A stretch of 64,000 nucleotides of DNA from Isoetes taiwanensis (lineage: Eukaryota > Streptophyta > Lycopodiopsida > Isoetales > Isoetaceae). A program made the position numbers and the translations under genes. Below are positions 22,606 through 34,746 of this stretch, piece after piece (position 1 is the first letter of the stretch; the number at the start of each line of letters is the position of its first letter). The DNA lies in contig JAJEKV010000260.1 in the NCBI GenBank assembly GCA_021234155.1, forward strand, positions 184,001-248,000. Direction: 5' to 3'. A model generated the notes under the pieces. It worked only from the letters and a program-made list of their open reading frames with translations, was not told the DNA's origin and did not search any database.

Positions 22606-23636
22606 TTTGTAGCATCCGAGGGTTTTATGAAGCATCCAAGGGTTCTTAATGATTCTGTATTTGTCTGACAGGTATGGTGCGCATCCTTTTTTTTTGTCTA
22701 TTCTGGTCTTCATAGAGTTCCAATCCTGCTTGAAAGTTGTTTCTGTATCCATTTTGCAGGTTCAGCTCATGTGTCTTTGGATTCAGGGCTTCAATATTCA
22801 CTCCACCATGGTGCCAATCACCTGGCCAGGTTCTAATCCATCAAAGCTTCCGTTCTGCCACGGGTGGGAAAGAACTTTGTTTTCTTTTTTTTCTTTTTTT
22901 TTGTCGTGTTTCATGTGGATCTACTTCGCTGCCACTAGATTTGCTTCGCTGCTAATCGAAGTTTCAAAATTTATATCTCAAATTTTTGATACATGATCAT
23001 GGATGGTGATTTTGACATCCTACCCAAAGGCACACCTGAAACCTAGAACTCCATTATTTGTTTGCAATGGAAAAAATGCTGCTTCAAAAGGTAGGCAATT
23101 TGGGTTTCTTTCGAATTTGCATCGTGATGCATTTGAGCTTTATCAAATGTTAGATGTCCTCAGGCAGTTGCATGGCCTTTACCAACGCCAAATGGCTGCA
23201 TTTCCTTTTTTCTTTTAGAAAGCTCTCTTCAAACTACGTGCAGGAGGAGCAAGTATTCACAGTTTTAGGCTTTTGATTTTTAACTTGATCTTTACCCCAT
23301 TGAAATCTGTCGGGATCAGGTCATAATACGCATCGCGATGCCTCACTACATTCAGATCAGGGTTCTCCCCTTCATGTCGACTACACCAAGGGGGGAAGAG
23401 TGTATGAAATGTTAGCACGAAAGCAGTTGCTTAGACATTTGATTATTGTTTAGGTTGTTGCCTTTAAGTTTGTTACAAGCTGCTGGAGGCACATTTGTTT
23501 AGTAAGATACAACATTATTACTGTCCAAAGGATAATCATTACAACAATACGAAATTAGTTAAGAAAGTAGTATGTTAACTGAAGGTTAGCAACAATGGAC
23601 CTTCATCTAGAATACCTTATTTAGAATGTTCTCGAA
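22606..23636 (-). repeat. Right arm of inverted duplication 2
   Basis: Reverse complement of 7043-8486, lacking the roughly 430-bp segment found at 7197-7624. It preserves the open stretch with GFLSNLHRDAFELYQMLDVL (about 23090-23200, plus strand). A T-rich run in this copy (22880-22900) is longer than in the other. Confidence 0.85.
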
Positions 23637-24523
23637 TCTTTCCGGTTCGAAGGGGTTTGCAAGGCTCCAATCTCCTTTGTGCTTGGATCATTTGCATTTG
23701 TTTTGCTTCATGTTTGCTATTGGGCCATATTCTAGGATACTTATATCCATCTGCCTTCTTGAAGGACGTAGTTCTGAGCTCCTATAACTGCTCTACGTTC
23801 AATAAGCTCACAAAAAGCTATGTGCAAGAACCCTGAACTGGAAAGGGTAGTGGTGAAGACATTGTATGTCAGTCTGAATATGTTTTTATTCACTGTTGAA
23901 TCTAGGTTTGATTTGGGGACTTACATTTCTGCTAATTTGTTGTAGACATATAGATGACCCCCACGGCCAATCAGTCTCTCAGATCACCACGATCTGACTC
24001 CAATCGCAAGCAAGATGCTTTTGCGGTTCTCGTACTTAGGCTTGAAGGTTACATAGGCTCAGATGATCAAAATAGATTTCTAGAGATAGCAAGAGGTCAT
24101 GGGCGATAGTTTCGCTATTATGACAAAGCAGAGCTCAATGTTTTGCAATAGTGGTTACTTGTCTCCAAGACAAGCTTTGTCTATGGCAACCCTACAGTCG
24201 CCCCCAATTATTCCACAATCCCCAATAATCCGAACCCGTTCACAACAAGTCGGTCCCATATACTTCGAGCATTCTCCATGAAAGCACCGAGTTTTTTTCT
24301 TTTTCCTCTGCTAGTGATGCTCCAGCCTCGCTTGCACCAATAGTCGCCAAATCCACCTTAATTTTTAATACCCCTTATGGGACAACATGGTTCTTCCTTA
24401 AGCACAAGGTCTTTATCCCCAAAGCCAGATTCTTGAGGCTCTAGAACTCCACTTTGAATGCCACGCTCTAAGATTCACCTGTTTACCCATGTACTTCGCC
24501 CCCCAACACTTCTTTGACAAAGT
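23637..24523. other. Spacer, probably internal LTR-retrotransposon remnant
   Basis: If the primer binding site at 24693-24704 marks a minus-strand LTR retrotransposon, this stretch is where gag would continue. Only short broken frames are seen. No protease, integrase or reverse transcriptase motif is recognisable. Confidence 0.35.
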
Positions 24524-24667
24524 TCAACCCAACTGTACTTGCAGCACAAACTTGCAAGATTCTTGATATTTCGCAACCTTAAAATATGATACCACCACTG
24601 GTTCCGTCTTCTTTAATTCAAATCCAAAGCAAAAATTCAAAAGCTCAGTGATGTTCCCATAACCCAT
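24524..24667 (-). pseudogene. gag-like 5' ORF of LTR retrotransposon (truncated)
   Basis: Minus-strand ATG at 24667, 26 bp downstream of the primer binding site, opens 47 codons beginning MGYGNITELLNF and ends at TGA 24524. The position suggests the start of gag. The length is far below any functional gag, so the element is decayed. Confidence 0.35.
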
Positions 24668-24692
24668 AAATTCCACAAGAATCGCAACCTCC

Positions 24693-24704
24693 GCTCTGAT
24701 ACTA
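24693..24704 (-). other. Primer binding site for initiator tRNA-Met
   Basis: On the minus strand TAGTATCAGAGC differs by one base from TGGTATCAGAGC, the sequence complementary to the 3' end of plant tRNA-iMet that primes most plant LTR retrotransposons. It stands 2 bp after a sequence ending in TATCA, a normal LTR end. Confidence 0.6.
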
Positions 24705-24706
24705 CT

Positions 24707-25370
24707 TGATACGACTCAATGATAATGGGAACTAAATAACTGCTCAACAGCATCATAACAGAAGAACAAGATCCGAATATATTATTTATCTCAGATACAT
24801 AGTTTGGATTACACGGTTAACCACCCAACCGGGTCCACTCCACAGGGTTTTAGCAAACATGGCAATTACAAACATTCAATCTGTAGCTACTCCACGTAGC
24901 TCTTGAGTAAAGACTATCCCAATTATCAGATTAGGAAAGATCCTCCTCTGGGAAAAATATTCTCTATAGCCATGAAGAAAAACCATCTCAGCACCAATAA
25001 GGAATTTCCTTAGAATCAAAGGGGCCGATCTTCATCTGATTTGGTCGGCAGACTCCTTCTCAGGTCTCAGATGCAAAGGAATGCTGGTCTGCTGTGCTAG
25101 CATGTAGAAATCGGCCCCAATTTAAGAATTGGCAAGTCTGGACAGACTCCCGCATCAAATCTAATTTGCCTTGATCTGCTCAATCAATCATCTAGTGGGC
25201 TCTAGGGTCTGCCACTGTATAAGATTTGCTGTGCTCTCAGAGTTCCGGATGCCGAGATGAAACCACGATTATCTGTTTTGCTGTAGCAGATCGCCACTAC
25301 AGTTTGTCCATCTGCCTTTTCCCTTTCAAACTGGCCGATCCCTCCCCTTTTGTAGATCGATTGCCCCCTT
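24707..25370 (-). mobile_element. Putative 5' LTR
   Basis: If the primer binding site is real, the LTR lies immediately to the right (reading leftward) and ends ...TCGTATCA. Its outer end could not be fixed. The 25375 region, where LINE-like sequence starts, is a convenient limit only. No second LTR copy is seen in the window. Confidence 0.35.
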
Positions 25371-25375
25371 TATGA

Positions 25376-26182
25376 TGCTAGTTGAGTGTGGGATGATACC
25401 TCTAGGGGTGGAAGCTCTTTACAAATTGTTAACTTATGTATATAAGGTGCAATTTGATATATGGATGTAGAATGTTTGCTGCGTCTAGCATTGGAGGAAA
25501 GTTCAACAAATGTGGTATACGAACGCAAAAACATGCGCTCGTAAATGGAGTTTAGATTTGGAGGATTTGAGACTTCATCAGCATAGACTAAGAGAATAGA
25601 TTGGAGAGCATGTGGTAAGGAAGCTATGGAGTGTTCCAGAGGCCAAAAAAAGACTATTATAAAAAGTGTGATGAACGCATCTCTATAGGAAGCAGTATAC
25701 CTCAATGAGAGAATCAGTGCAAGTTTAAGACATACTATTTGTAGAATGAGACTTAGCTCGCACATGTTTGGAGTTGAGGTAGGACGATGGGGTAAGATAC
25801 TCATCAATTGAGAGTATGTAGGTTGTGCAATGCTGAGGAAATAGAAGATCAGACACATCTTATTCTACAATATCCAAGTTATTCTGCAATATGGACAAGG
25901 CATGTGATTAATTCAATTACTTTGGTGCATTTGTTTAGACGACAAACTACTCTGATGGATAGATATCTAACAGAGATCCTGCAACATAGAGAGTCATATT
26001 TAAAGAATTTAGTAGATATTGAGACTATAAATGAGATTGAGAGTGAAGAGCTTAAAGCACTCATGTCTGAGGATGAATTAGACGATCATTTTTATAACTT
26101 TGAATGTAACCCGCGAACGTCTTCTAGACCTGGTGGTCTCATAGACATAGTAATAAACATTTCATTTCATTCACACTCGTAA
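25376..26182 (+). pseudogene. 3' end of a LINE (non-LTR retrotransposon) ORF2
   Basis: Fragments in changing frames end with a 125-codon open stretch (25808-26182). MRLSSHMFGVEVGRWGK followed by RVCRLCNAEEIEDQTHL is the typical C-terminal region of LINE-type reverse transcriptase proteins: a basic RxSSHxxxVExGRW segment, then a CxxC zinc-binding motif. The final cysteine of that motif (usually LLxCP) is Tyr here (LQYP), and a frame change separates the two parts. The reverse transcriptase domain itself is not recognisable. I infer a 5'-truncated, inactive LINE. Confidence 0.6.
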
Positions 26183-26323
26183 TGTGTGTTACAACACACT
26201 GAAATATATTTCAACATTGTAATGGGTTTTACTTGAAACACATTATAGAACAAGTTGTAATGCATTCAAATTGCTAAATTTTGTAATGCATTTCAAAAAA
26301 TGAACTCAGTTTTTTGTTACACA

Positions 26324-27253
26324 TGTGACGCTCCCCACAAAGTATACGAGGCCCCGCCGTATACCTATCGAGAAATTCCCCATCCAGCAACATCAGTTGC
26401 ACGGGCCCTCCGTCTGTCCCGTTCCCAGGATGACCAAGGCACGGGAAGGAGACATGAAAGGTGTCTTGCACATCCATCTCCTATGGGCTCCTATAACAGC
26501 GGAAGCATAAATACAACATCAATACTGGCAATTTAATACAATACAGTCGGCTACTTCGAAGGATAGTGCCATCCATCCAACAATAGATCCATCATCGATA
26601 CCAATTCATCATCATCACATGAGATCCTACCCAAGCTCAAACTCATGGAGAAAAGTAGACTAAAGCTAGGATCTCACGATAGAGCAGATCGAGATATAAC
26701 AATGACTGGGCTGACAATAGGCAATGGTTAGGATTGACCACTCATCTGCAGACGGGCTAAATTAGGCTCTATAATGATTGTAACCTATCGGAGACATAAC
26801 CTCTTGGTCTCACCCAACGAGGCTACTCGGGGTTGCATCTCCCCAGTCCGATGAGGTAGGAAGGGTTGCATCTCCCTTCCCGGAAGACAATGGCTCGATA
26901 GGCTGCTAGAGGATTGTGGCGACACACGTCCTTACCCTATTGATCTCCTCAAAACAAGAGCCAGGCCAACACTTGCAACTCCTAAGGGTCAGGGTGACTC
27001 AACCCAGGAAGTGTCAGACTCATACCCGGCCCTCTCAAAGTGACCGGCTAGAAGCCTAGCTCGCTCCAAGTCTTTAGTAACTGCGCTCAGTAGGGACTCC
27101 CTCTATCTTGCCACTGATTCTGTTATGTGGTGCTTAGTCACTCCATAGCCTCCATAGCCTGGTGGGCTCTATGCTTTGGTTTGTGCATGCTTGCCATAGA
27201 AACCTTGATTGCTCAAACTCGTGGTGGTACAATGCATTTCTACCGTTATCACA
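26324..27253. mobile_element. Probable solo LTR
   Basis: A non-coding, relatively GC-rich block of 930 bp begins TGTGACG and ends TTATCACA, the short inverted TG...CA termini expected of an LTR. It is flanked by ACACA (26319-26323) and ACATA (27254-27258), a 4-of-5 match compatible with a degraded 5-bp target duplication. No internal LTR-retrotransposon sequence adjoins it, so a solo LTR is the simplest reading. Confidence 0.4.
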
Positions 27254-27413
27254 ACATATATAATACAGCTTCAATTTTTGTTTGATTCTAATATTTTTTT
27301 GAGTCTATTTTTTTTGTGCTGAGGATGATTTTGGAGCCACACGTATATGCAACATCTAAAAAAGGGAAAAAGAAATAATGACATGTATTGGCCTAATTTC
27401 TCAGGTTGCGGCT

Positions 27414-28524
27414 ATGGCGAATCCGTCTTCTGGATCTCGCATACCTAATAGAGGCTTCTCGCCTCCTCTGAAATACTTCTATGGCGGAGCTCAGGATCAG
27501 GTTATGGCAGTTCTATAGGTGCTTTTGTGCTCCCATCTTTAAGCTTGGGCGTAGAAGATAGAAAGATTTTAGGGGCAGAGGATAGAAAGGTCCACAAAAA
27601 TGCATTCATAGTTATAGCTGTGGCTATAGTCTATGCCCCTGCTGCGTTTTCATGGGGCTTAGCCGTTGGGCTCAATAAGGCTTTCACTGGCCTTAAAGCT
27701 GGCAATCTTGAACTATTTGTGGATTCTTGAACCTACAGCAGTAAGAAAAGGGGTAAAAGCATGAAAGGGTGTCTATAAAAAGTATCCCTTTTGGTACATG
27801 TGGCTATATTACACAAATCACCCAAAGTATCCAAAAAGTACATGCATAGCCAAAACATATCCGAAATTTAGCTTAAATGTATATGCAAAGTACATAAAAT
27901 CGAAAAGTGTATGTTTATACAAATAAAAAATAACCAAAATGTACGTGAAAAGTATCCATATTTGTACATCAATTCAGTACAATGTACGTACACCCTTTCA
28001 TGCTTTTACCCAAAGCACCTCATCCAGTTCTTGCTTTGAAGAAACTAAACAAAATGACATCTACCAATTCAAGGGACCACGAAGTCTGAGGATGTTTTTT
28101 CGAAAAGCAATAGAGATGTTGCTATGTTGCTGTTCTGGAGATGTGCAACATGTGCCCAGTAAGCAGGTATCGTTTGTAACGAGATGATATTCTAAGTCTC
28201 AGGACTTCAGAAAATTGGACATGTTTTTACAGGTTCGTTATCTTTATCAACTGATGACCCTTAAACTGTATTTGTGCAGTGGGAAGCTCAAAAGTGGAAC
28301 TCTAGTTCTGAGAAGGATGTCGTCAAAAGATCGACTGAACCCAGGCATGCCTTTGAAAAGGTTAGATGTGTGTTAAGGCAACTACGTGAAGATGCAGGTG
28401 TACCAGTATGTCACCCATGAAGTATTAAATTCAACGTCTTTATTATTATGTAACAATGTTGGGATATGCTTCCTGCAGATAGAGCCAACTGATACGGAGT
28501 CAAGCACGGGGGAGTGGTCCACGG
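27414..28524 (+). CDS. Candidate multi-exon gene of unknown function
   Basis: ATG 27414 opens MANPSSGSRIPNRGFSPP, a 34-codon stretch. Downstream, an exon ending at 28166 (AAGCAG|GTATCG) carries a cysteine cluster (LLCCCSGDVQHVPSKQ). The next exon, 28280-28360, is bounded by TGTGCAG| and |GTTAGA and encodes exactly 27 codons (starting WEAQKWNSSSEKDVVKRS). A third, 28479-28524, is bounded by CCTGCAG| and |GTAATG (IEPTDTESSTGEWSTG). All three junctions are compatible with phase 0, which is good support for one gene. How the first ATG connects is unclear. I do not recognise the product; it is serine- and charge-rich. Exons may continue to the right. Confidence 0.45.
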
Positions 28525-29296
28525 GTAATGTGGCATGGCAAAGTATGGCAAACATTGGACCTTTACTTTTACATTTGAAAGTATAACACAAGTAAAAGGA
28601 GATTGTACTACAAGGATGGGGTCGTGGAGAAAAAAAGGGGCCATCTATCATTAACTTTGGATAAAAGGACTAAGGGTCGGTTTTAAGATAACCTTATAAT
28701 AGAGTGAGCCTTTATTTGGAAAAGGTGACGTGAGCAATATATAAATATCAGAGATTGACCTGTAATAGGGAAAGTTACAGAGGGAGATTGGCGGCAAAAG
28801 GCAGGAGGTTGGATCAGAAACAATAGTAGAGAGCTGGCTTACAGCAAAATTTAAGAAAGTCTATTTTATCGCTTTTATTTGCCAAAACTTATCCAGTACA
28901 ATTCTAGACCAAATAGCTTTGCTTATTGTCACCGTAGAACTGACTAGATCCTTATGAACCTGGGTTTTTCTGTCATGTCCTAGCAGCAAACGAATGGATA
29001 ACGGTACAAATAAAAGGATATGTGGGAGAACTTTTCCATACCTTTTGGATAAATTTCGTATGAGGCTTGTGCTATGTGGCTTGTGCTTTGCTATGATGCT
29101 TCTGCGAAATTTCGTGTGAGGCTTCTACTATGATGTTTGTGTTGCTACATAGGCACCTTTTCAAACAAAACACTACTAACTTCTTAAAACAAAGATGAGC
29201 TCTGCATAACAAGATTTAAAGGCAGAAAATAATGCAATTCGCCAATGGCTAAAGTTAAGACGAATGTGACAAATTAAATAGTTACAAGAAATTTAT
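28525..29296. other. Spacer without a supported gene
   Basis: AT-rich; possibly the 3' part or downstream introns of the gene at 27414. Nothing else is recognised. Confidence 0.4.
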
Positions 29297-29318
29297 CGTG
29301 GCGGCCAAGACCGCCGCG
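29297..29318. repeat. GC-rich palindrome, class C, copy 1
   Basis: CGTGGCGG and CCGCCGCG flank a CCAAGA loop, itself framed by AAATTTAT on the left and AACATTTC on the right. A second copy is at 36436-36457. Confidence 0.6.
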
Positions 29319-29423
29319 AACATTTCTTTTGTTTGACTCGGTGAAAAGGCCACCTTGTCAAAAGTTGGATGTTGTGGATGCACGGTGTTGGAAGATATCG
29401 TGTTTTTTCATGTGCATGCAATT

Positions 29424-29740
29424 AAATAGATGCATGCAATGAGCACATATCCTATAGTATGATCAGGATATACTTCAACAAATCGACGAGAACACCACAT
29501 GTCTAGGTGTACATTAACATAGATTATGGAGGTAGCAAGTGGAGATGTCCGACTGCTATTGGGGACGTTTGAAGGTCCAAATAGAAACTGGAAAGTGGAG
29601 ATGTCCAAATAGATGCATGCCAATGAGCACATATCCTATAGCATGATCAGGATCTACTTCAACAAATCGACGAAAACACCAAATTTCTAGGTGTACATTA
29701 GATTGTGGAGGTAGCAAGTGGAGATGCCCGACTGCTATTG
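29424..29740 (+). repeat. Tandem duplication of about 185 bp
   Basis: Segments around 29424-29559 and 29608-29740 match closely: both contain GAGCACATATCCTATAG, TTCAACAAATCGACGA and GCCCGACTGCTATTG-like stretches. The copies differ by scattered substitutions and small indels. Confidence 0.8.
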
Positions 29741-29829
29741 AGAAATTTTTTGTGAATTGGAAATGTTTAGAGGTCGAAAAAGGCAAAAAACATTTAATAT
29801 AGACATGGCTTTCAACATTATACAATATT

Positions 29830-29972
29830 GAAGCCATATGATTCATTTAGGAATGCAAGCTGGGTGGCCATTCCAAAAAACATTTGTAGAGTTTCATATG
29901 TGAAGCCATATGCTTCATTAAGGAATGCAAGCTTGGTGGCCATGCCAAAAAACGTTGTAGAGTTTCACATGT
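29830..29972 (+). repeat. Tandem duplication of about 72 bp
   Basis: GAAGCCATATG(A/C)TTCATT, then GGAATGCAAGCT, occurs twice, beginning near 29830 and 29902. Confidence 0.85.
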
Positions 29973-30239
29973 TAGATGTTAGGTAAGTGGCAAATAAATA
30001 ATAGTAATAGTAAAGATGTTGTTTGGATAAACCCAAATCTCATGGATCGAAATGGCAAGCAATGATTGGCTTAGTCAAAGGAAAAAATATTCCCTGGTTG
30101 GCACTGGAGATGATTGGAGAGTGTCAGAGAGACATTTTTATATGTGCAATTTCTTGGAGCACAAGGTTTGGATGGAAAGGGGGTTGTTTTTGCTACAACA
30201 AGGAGCATTAGAAGCCCTTCAAGCCATGTTCTGCAATCG

Positions 30240-30291
30240 AAACAAACAAACAAACAAACAAACAAACAAACAAACAAACAAACAAACAAAC
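30240..30291 (+). repeat. (AAAC)n microsatellite
   Basis: About thirteen AAAC units in a pure run. The flanking open frames read lysine/glutamine/threonine/asparagine (plus) or valine/cysteine/leucine/phenylalanine (minus) repeats and are not coding. Confidence 0.95.
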
Positions 30292-33200
30292 CAACCGCAA
30301 AGAAAATGTTGGATCTCTGCTCTTTAAGAAACAGACCATGAGATGCATCATGTACTTCAAAGCATTTGTTCCTGCATTCCCTTGAAAACTTGTCATACCA
30401 TCATATTGGAATTTTACTGCAAAACAGGAGCACAATTAAGAGATGCAACGGAGCTATACGGCCTAGGTGTATCTTTGCCCCTTTCCTATTGTTCCTTCAA
30501 ATGCATGTATCTGCAAGGACCACCCAAAAGCTCAAAAGCATCACACCAAAAGAGATGCCGAAATGGATTATCTGGAAGGTAAATGATAGTAGATTTGTAA
30601 ACATCTATCGAATATCTATCTATAGAATATCTGTCAATTCCAAGCATACTGTCATAGCATGAGCCAATATCTATATTTTTAAGTTGGCAATGGAAAAAAC
30701 GAGCCCTCTACTTCAGTTCTGCAGTGGCAAAATAGGGAAAATGCTCTTTGATTTTTAAAAGCAAAACAACTTTCGTGAAGGCATTAAATCACGGACTCTA
30801 GGGACACAACTATTATGTTCCCACGTTCAACATACATAAAAATAATCTCCACATCTGTTTTCAAGGTAGAACCATGAATGTATTTTGTGTGGCCATAAAT
30901 GTACTAAATGTACTGCTCAGTCTCAAACATAACATGTGCAATTTACAACACATGTATACAGCTGGCAAAGGCGAGTCCTGCATTGCTCTAAAAAGACATT
31001 TATGTTGCTATTCTTATTCTTGTTATGGCAATAACTATTCCATAATACGATTTCACAAGAACTTTCTCAAACACATAATATGCAAATTTTGCAGCGCACT
31101 GGTGCCGGTGACATGATTTGGCTTGACACCATGTTCTTGCATTGCACTAAAGAGACAATGCCTTGATCAGAAACATTACATATATTAGAACTGTTACTCA
31201 AGGTCTTTGTACATGTTGCTGCTATCCTGATAATCCAGTATCAATTGTGCTCTTGAGTAGATAAATTACACTGATAAAAAAATATTTGAAATGCTTCTGT
31301 CGAGGCAGATCCTGCTATCTGCCAAAATAGACCAATATATCAAACATTAGAAATAGCAGAAACAATCAAACAAATGTTATTAAAATCACAATGCAAGATC
31401 CCTTGAAGGTGTGATATCTGTAGCATGGAAGCTGGCTTCATATTTTTGTTGGCATGTAGAATATGGCATTGTGCATATATCATATGTCTTAAACACAAGC
31501 AATGATGCAGACGATAATGCACTACCTTAGTTAAAACTAATGCATCAATGCATCTGAATGCAGTGATAATGCACTATAAATCTAATGTGACATGATCATA
31601 TCTGAAGCATGCAGAGCATGCAAGTCATTTTACTTCCACACAATTTAGGTACACAATTATTCAATGGTGACAAAAGAAGACCAGTTAGCTGAAGATGTCC
31701 CCTTAGGATAGCACCACGTCCATGTACTCATCTGATCTATAGACCTTAGTAAGAACCAGCTTAATAAAGAGTCTGCATCAGCATTTAGCTATTTCTATCC
31801 ACTCCAATCAAAAGAGTCATGACGGACCACCTGCATGAATAAGATAGCAGTTTGGGTTTCCAAGAGAACGTTGCCCTAGCATTGACCCAAACATTCATCT
31901 AAGGCATGCACGATCCTGAAGCCCAACTGGAAAGGCTATCAGCTGGAACGACAAGGATGAAGGGCCTGCCCTTTTTTTGTTCCTTCCTACATATCAAATA
32001 TTCCATCAAATGCCTAGTTACAACACAAACTACATATAAGTCAATAGACCCTAAACCCACCTTTTACACCATGAAGCACTGATTCACACATATCAAAACT
32101 CTATTTGGCCATCATTCCAGTGGTAAGACCCCGGGTTAAAAGGGTTAAAAAACTGCCATGCAACATACCCTAGCTTATCATAGCTGCAAAGACATGCAAG
32201 ACACGCAGCAAGCAAACCCACCTTTAGCTGCAAGACCTGAAACCAACTCACACATTTTTATGACAGGGCTACCTATTTCATAACATATTCTACCTAAGTC
32301 TAAAGCTTGGACTAATCTCTGTATCATAAGTTCATAGAGCGGCAACTACACAGGAACCAAGCATCTATAAAGCACAGCAAGAATATCAATACAAAATAAG
32401 AATAGATACCTACAACAGATTTCTCAGCCGTGGCTATAATCTCTTCTCATAAGCTTATGAGTTTTACGCTCATAAGCCGGTTGACCGCAGCAGCAAATTC
32501 AAGGGTCAACTCGTTGCAAGGATATAATTAAAAAAATGTTAATCACAATTCAGATGTTGGTATTTTGAGAAATAAACCTGTATATCGGGATGAATATTTG
32601 CTCCAGCATCATCCAATAAGCATCGAATCACATTGAGAAAAGGTTCTAGCATTAAAAGCTGATGATTGTATCTGTACCAAATCTCTATAACAATTTGTGT
32701 GAGTTTCCAGTAGAAATACCCTTGTTAACTATTCTGGGTTTACTGTTCTTGCCCACATGAATCATCTTAGTTCCTGTATCTGCCTGCTGCTTATTATATG
32801 CCAGAGCAGAATATTGTATACCACCTCCCTTCAAGAGTACAACTGGATACTTCCATGTGATTGCGGAATTAGTCTCCACTTGAGTCCATCATATTTTTAT
32901 TTATTCCCATCACAATAGCCCCTTTTGTGACAAAGTTATAAATGCCTCCAAGACCCGCTGCATCACCTGCATACCAATTATAGATGGTAGAATACTTTAT
33001 CGCTGAGAGTTTGCTGGGCGGATGTTCAGAACTGATGGTACCTTGACTATACATCATCCAACAATGAATAGGAAAATAGACCTGAGCAAGCACTATAGAC
33101 CTCCAAGGCCTGAAGAATATGCATTTGCCATAACCTGATATATGCAGCTCCAACGGAGCTCTACTGCCACTGAGAGAAAAAGGAGGGAGGGTTAAAAAAA

Positions 33201-34746
33201 TAGGGTTTTGTTTCGACAGGCGATCTCCTCAAACAAATTCTAGACTGCACGATCTAGAGCGAGATTCACAGCAGACACACTGAATAACATTATGATATAG
33301 GATGCTAGCAGTGGATGCAGAGAACAAGATTACTACCACACTTCAAGCTATTATCAGCAGATGTAAAGTGCAAACATTCCGAGCAGAAACATGCTATCAT
33401 CTGATTGTCTTTTTGCTGCCAGGCCTGCTATGGAATCTAATGCAACAAAAGCTAGCAATGTGCAATAACGGTGTTTTAATCCCAGAGTTCCTTACTTGAT
33501 ATTCTGGCAACATTGCTTGTGACCAAACCTGGAATAAAAATTGGTTTGGCAGATGTATAACTTGATTCCCCATTGGTTGGTATCTCCTCCCAGATTTGCT
33601 ATCCTTGGCGGAGTTTCAACACATAAAGTTAGATTTGCTATCCTTGGCGGAATTTCAACACATAAAGTTGCAGAAGAAAAATTTGCCGCTTCCATCCATC
33701 AACTAACATATGACATTTGCAATATTAATGTTTAAAGACTTACCAGAATGACTGCAATCATGACACACATGTTTTATCCACTCAATCATGTCTGGGCCAA
33801 GTTGATGATTCCGATGTCTCTATAGTGACCACACTATTTCAGCAGAATATTGCTCTGTTAAAACCCTGCAAAATGGAGACAGTTTAAACTATATCTTAGA
33901 AATGTTACTGAATGTACGAAATAAATCCCACAAAAAAGAGCTTATTGTTCATAGCAGATCTGGAGCAAACGCAAAATGGTGCAACATCTTGCATTTAGGC
34001 GCAACTTAAAAACCACAACTCTGAAACTGAAAAGCCATTATATTTCTGAGCTCCTCTCAGACTTAAGTCAAGCATTGGATTCTCCATAATTTTACCACAT
34101 GATACAGAAAAACCGGGGACCAGTGTAGGTTTACCTGCTTCAATGACAATCTTCTATTGATTCTGGCATAATGCACAAAGCTAAGTAAGAGAGAAGCATT
34201 CTCTTATAAGCCCTGAAAAAGGCATATCAAATCGATGGATGAAAAAACCCTAAGGTGGAGCCCAAAAACCGTTGCCAGTTTAGAGACTCTTTGGGCAGAA
34301 GGCCTTGACTCCTCCTTTTCAAATCCCACTACCAAAGCTTTCCTTAATTTACAATAAAATCCAAGTGTTGTCCCAAGTATAATGTTTGACATAGAAAACC
34401 ACTGGTAAGAAACAGTACTGGCTGTAAAAGCACCAGGTCTCAAACACTGCAGAAATCTCTGGAATGTGACTCCTGGATATGCTAGGTCGAACTAAATTGG
34501 GGTTTTTTTTGAGACACTTTGTACTTGCTAATCTTAGACTTTTGGCCACATTTTTGGATGAGGCGAGTTTCTGGATGAATCGATAAAGTGTAGACGGACA
34601 GAAATATCTTGCCGGAGGGTGGTGCAGATTTAATCTCACAGAAGTATCTAATCCCCTACCACCGTTGATCAGGAAATAAGCACTATAATACTAGAAGGTC
34701 TACTTACGTTAGTTTTTGCATTTGCATTTGGTGGGAAGAGACAGAG
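30292..34746. other. Long gene-poor spacer
   Basis: No supported gene in about 4.4 kb. Seen: a partial SINE head near 32115-32165 (CAGTGGTAAGACC, then AACTGCCATGCAAC, like the head of the SINE at 17460-17670); a perfect 16-bp palindrome CTCATAAGCTTATGAG at 32446-32461; and a 39-bp tandem duplication beginning AGATTTGCTATCCTTGGCGG at 33592-33669. Minus-strand open stretches at 32685-33153 have no recognisable domain. Confidence 0.5.

Noticed and set aside
25370-25858. Long minus-strand open frame
   Set aside because: It is antisense to the LINE C-terminal region on the plus strand, which has recognisable motifs.
30052-30435. Open frames with repeated Lys-Gln-Thr-Asn or Val-Cys-Leu-Phe
   Set aside because: They are translations of the (AAAC)n microsatellite.
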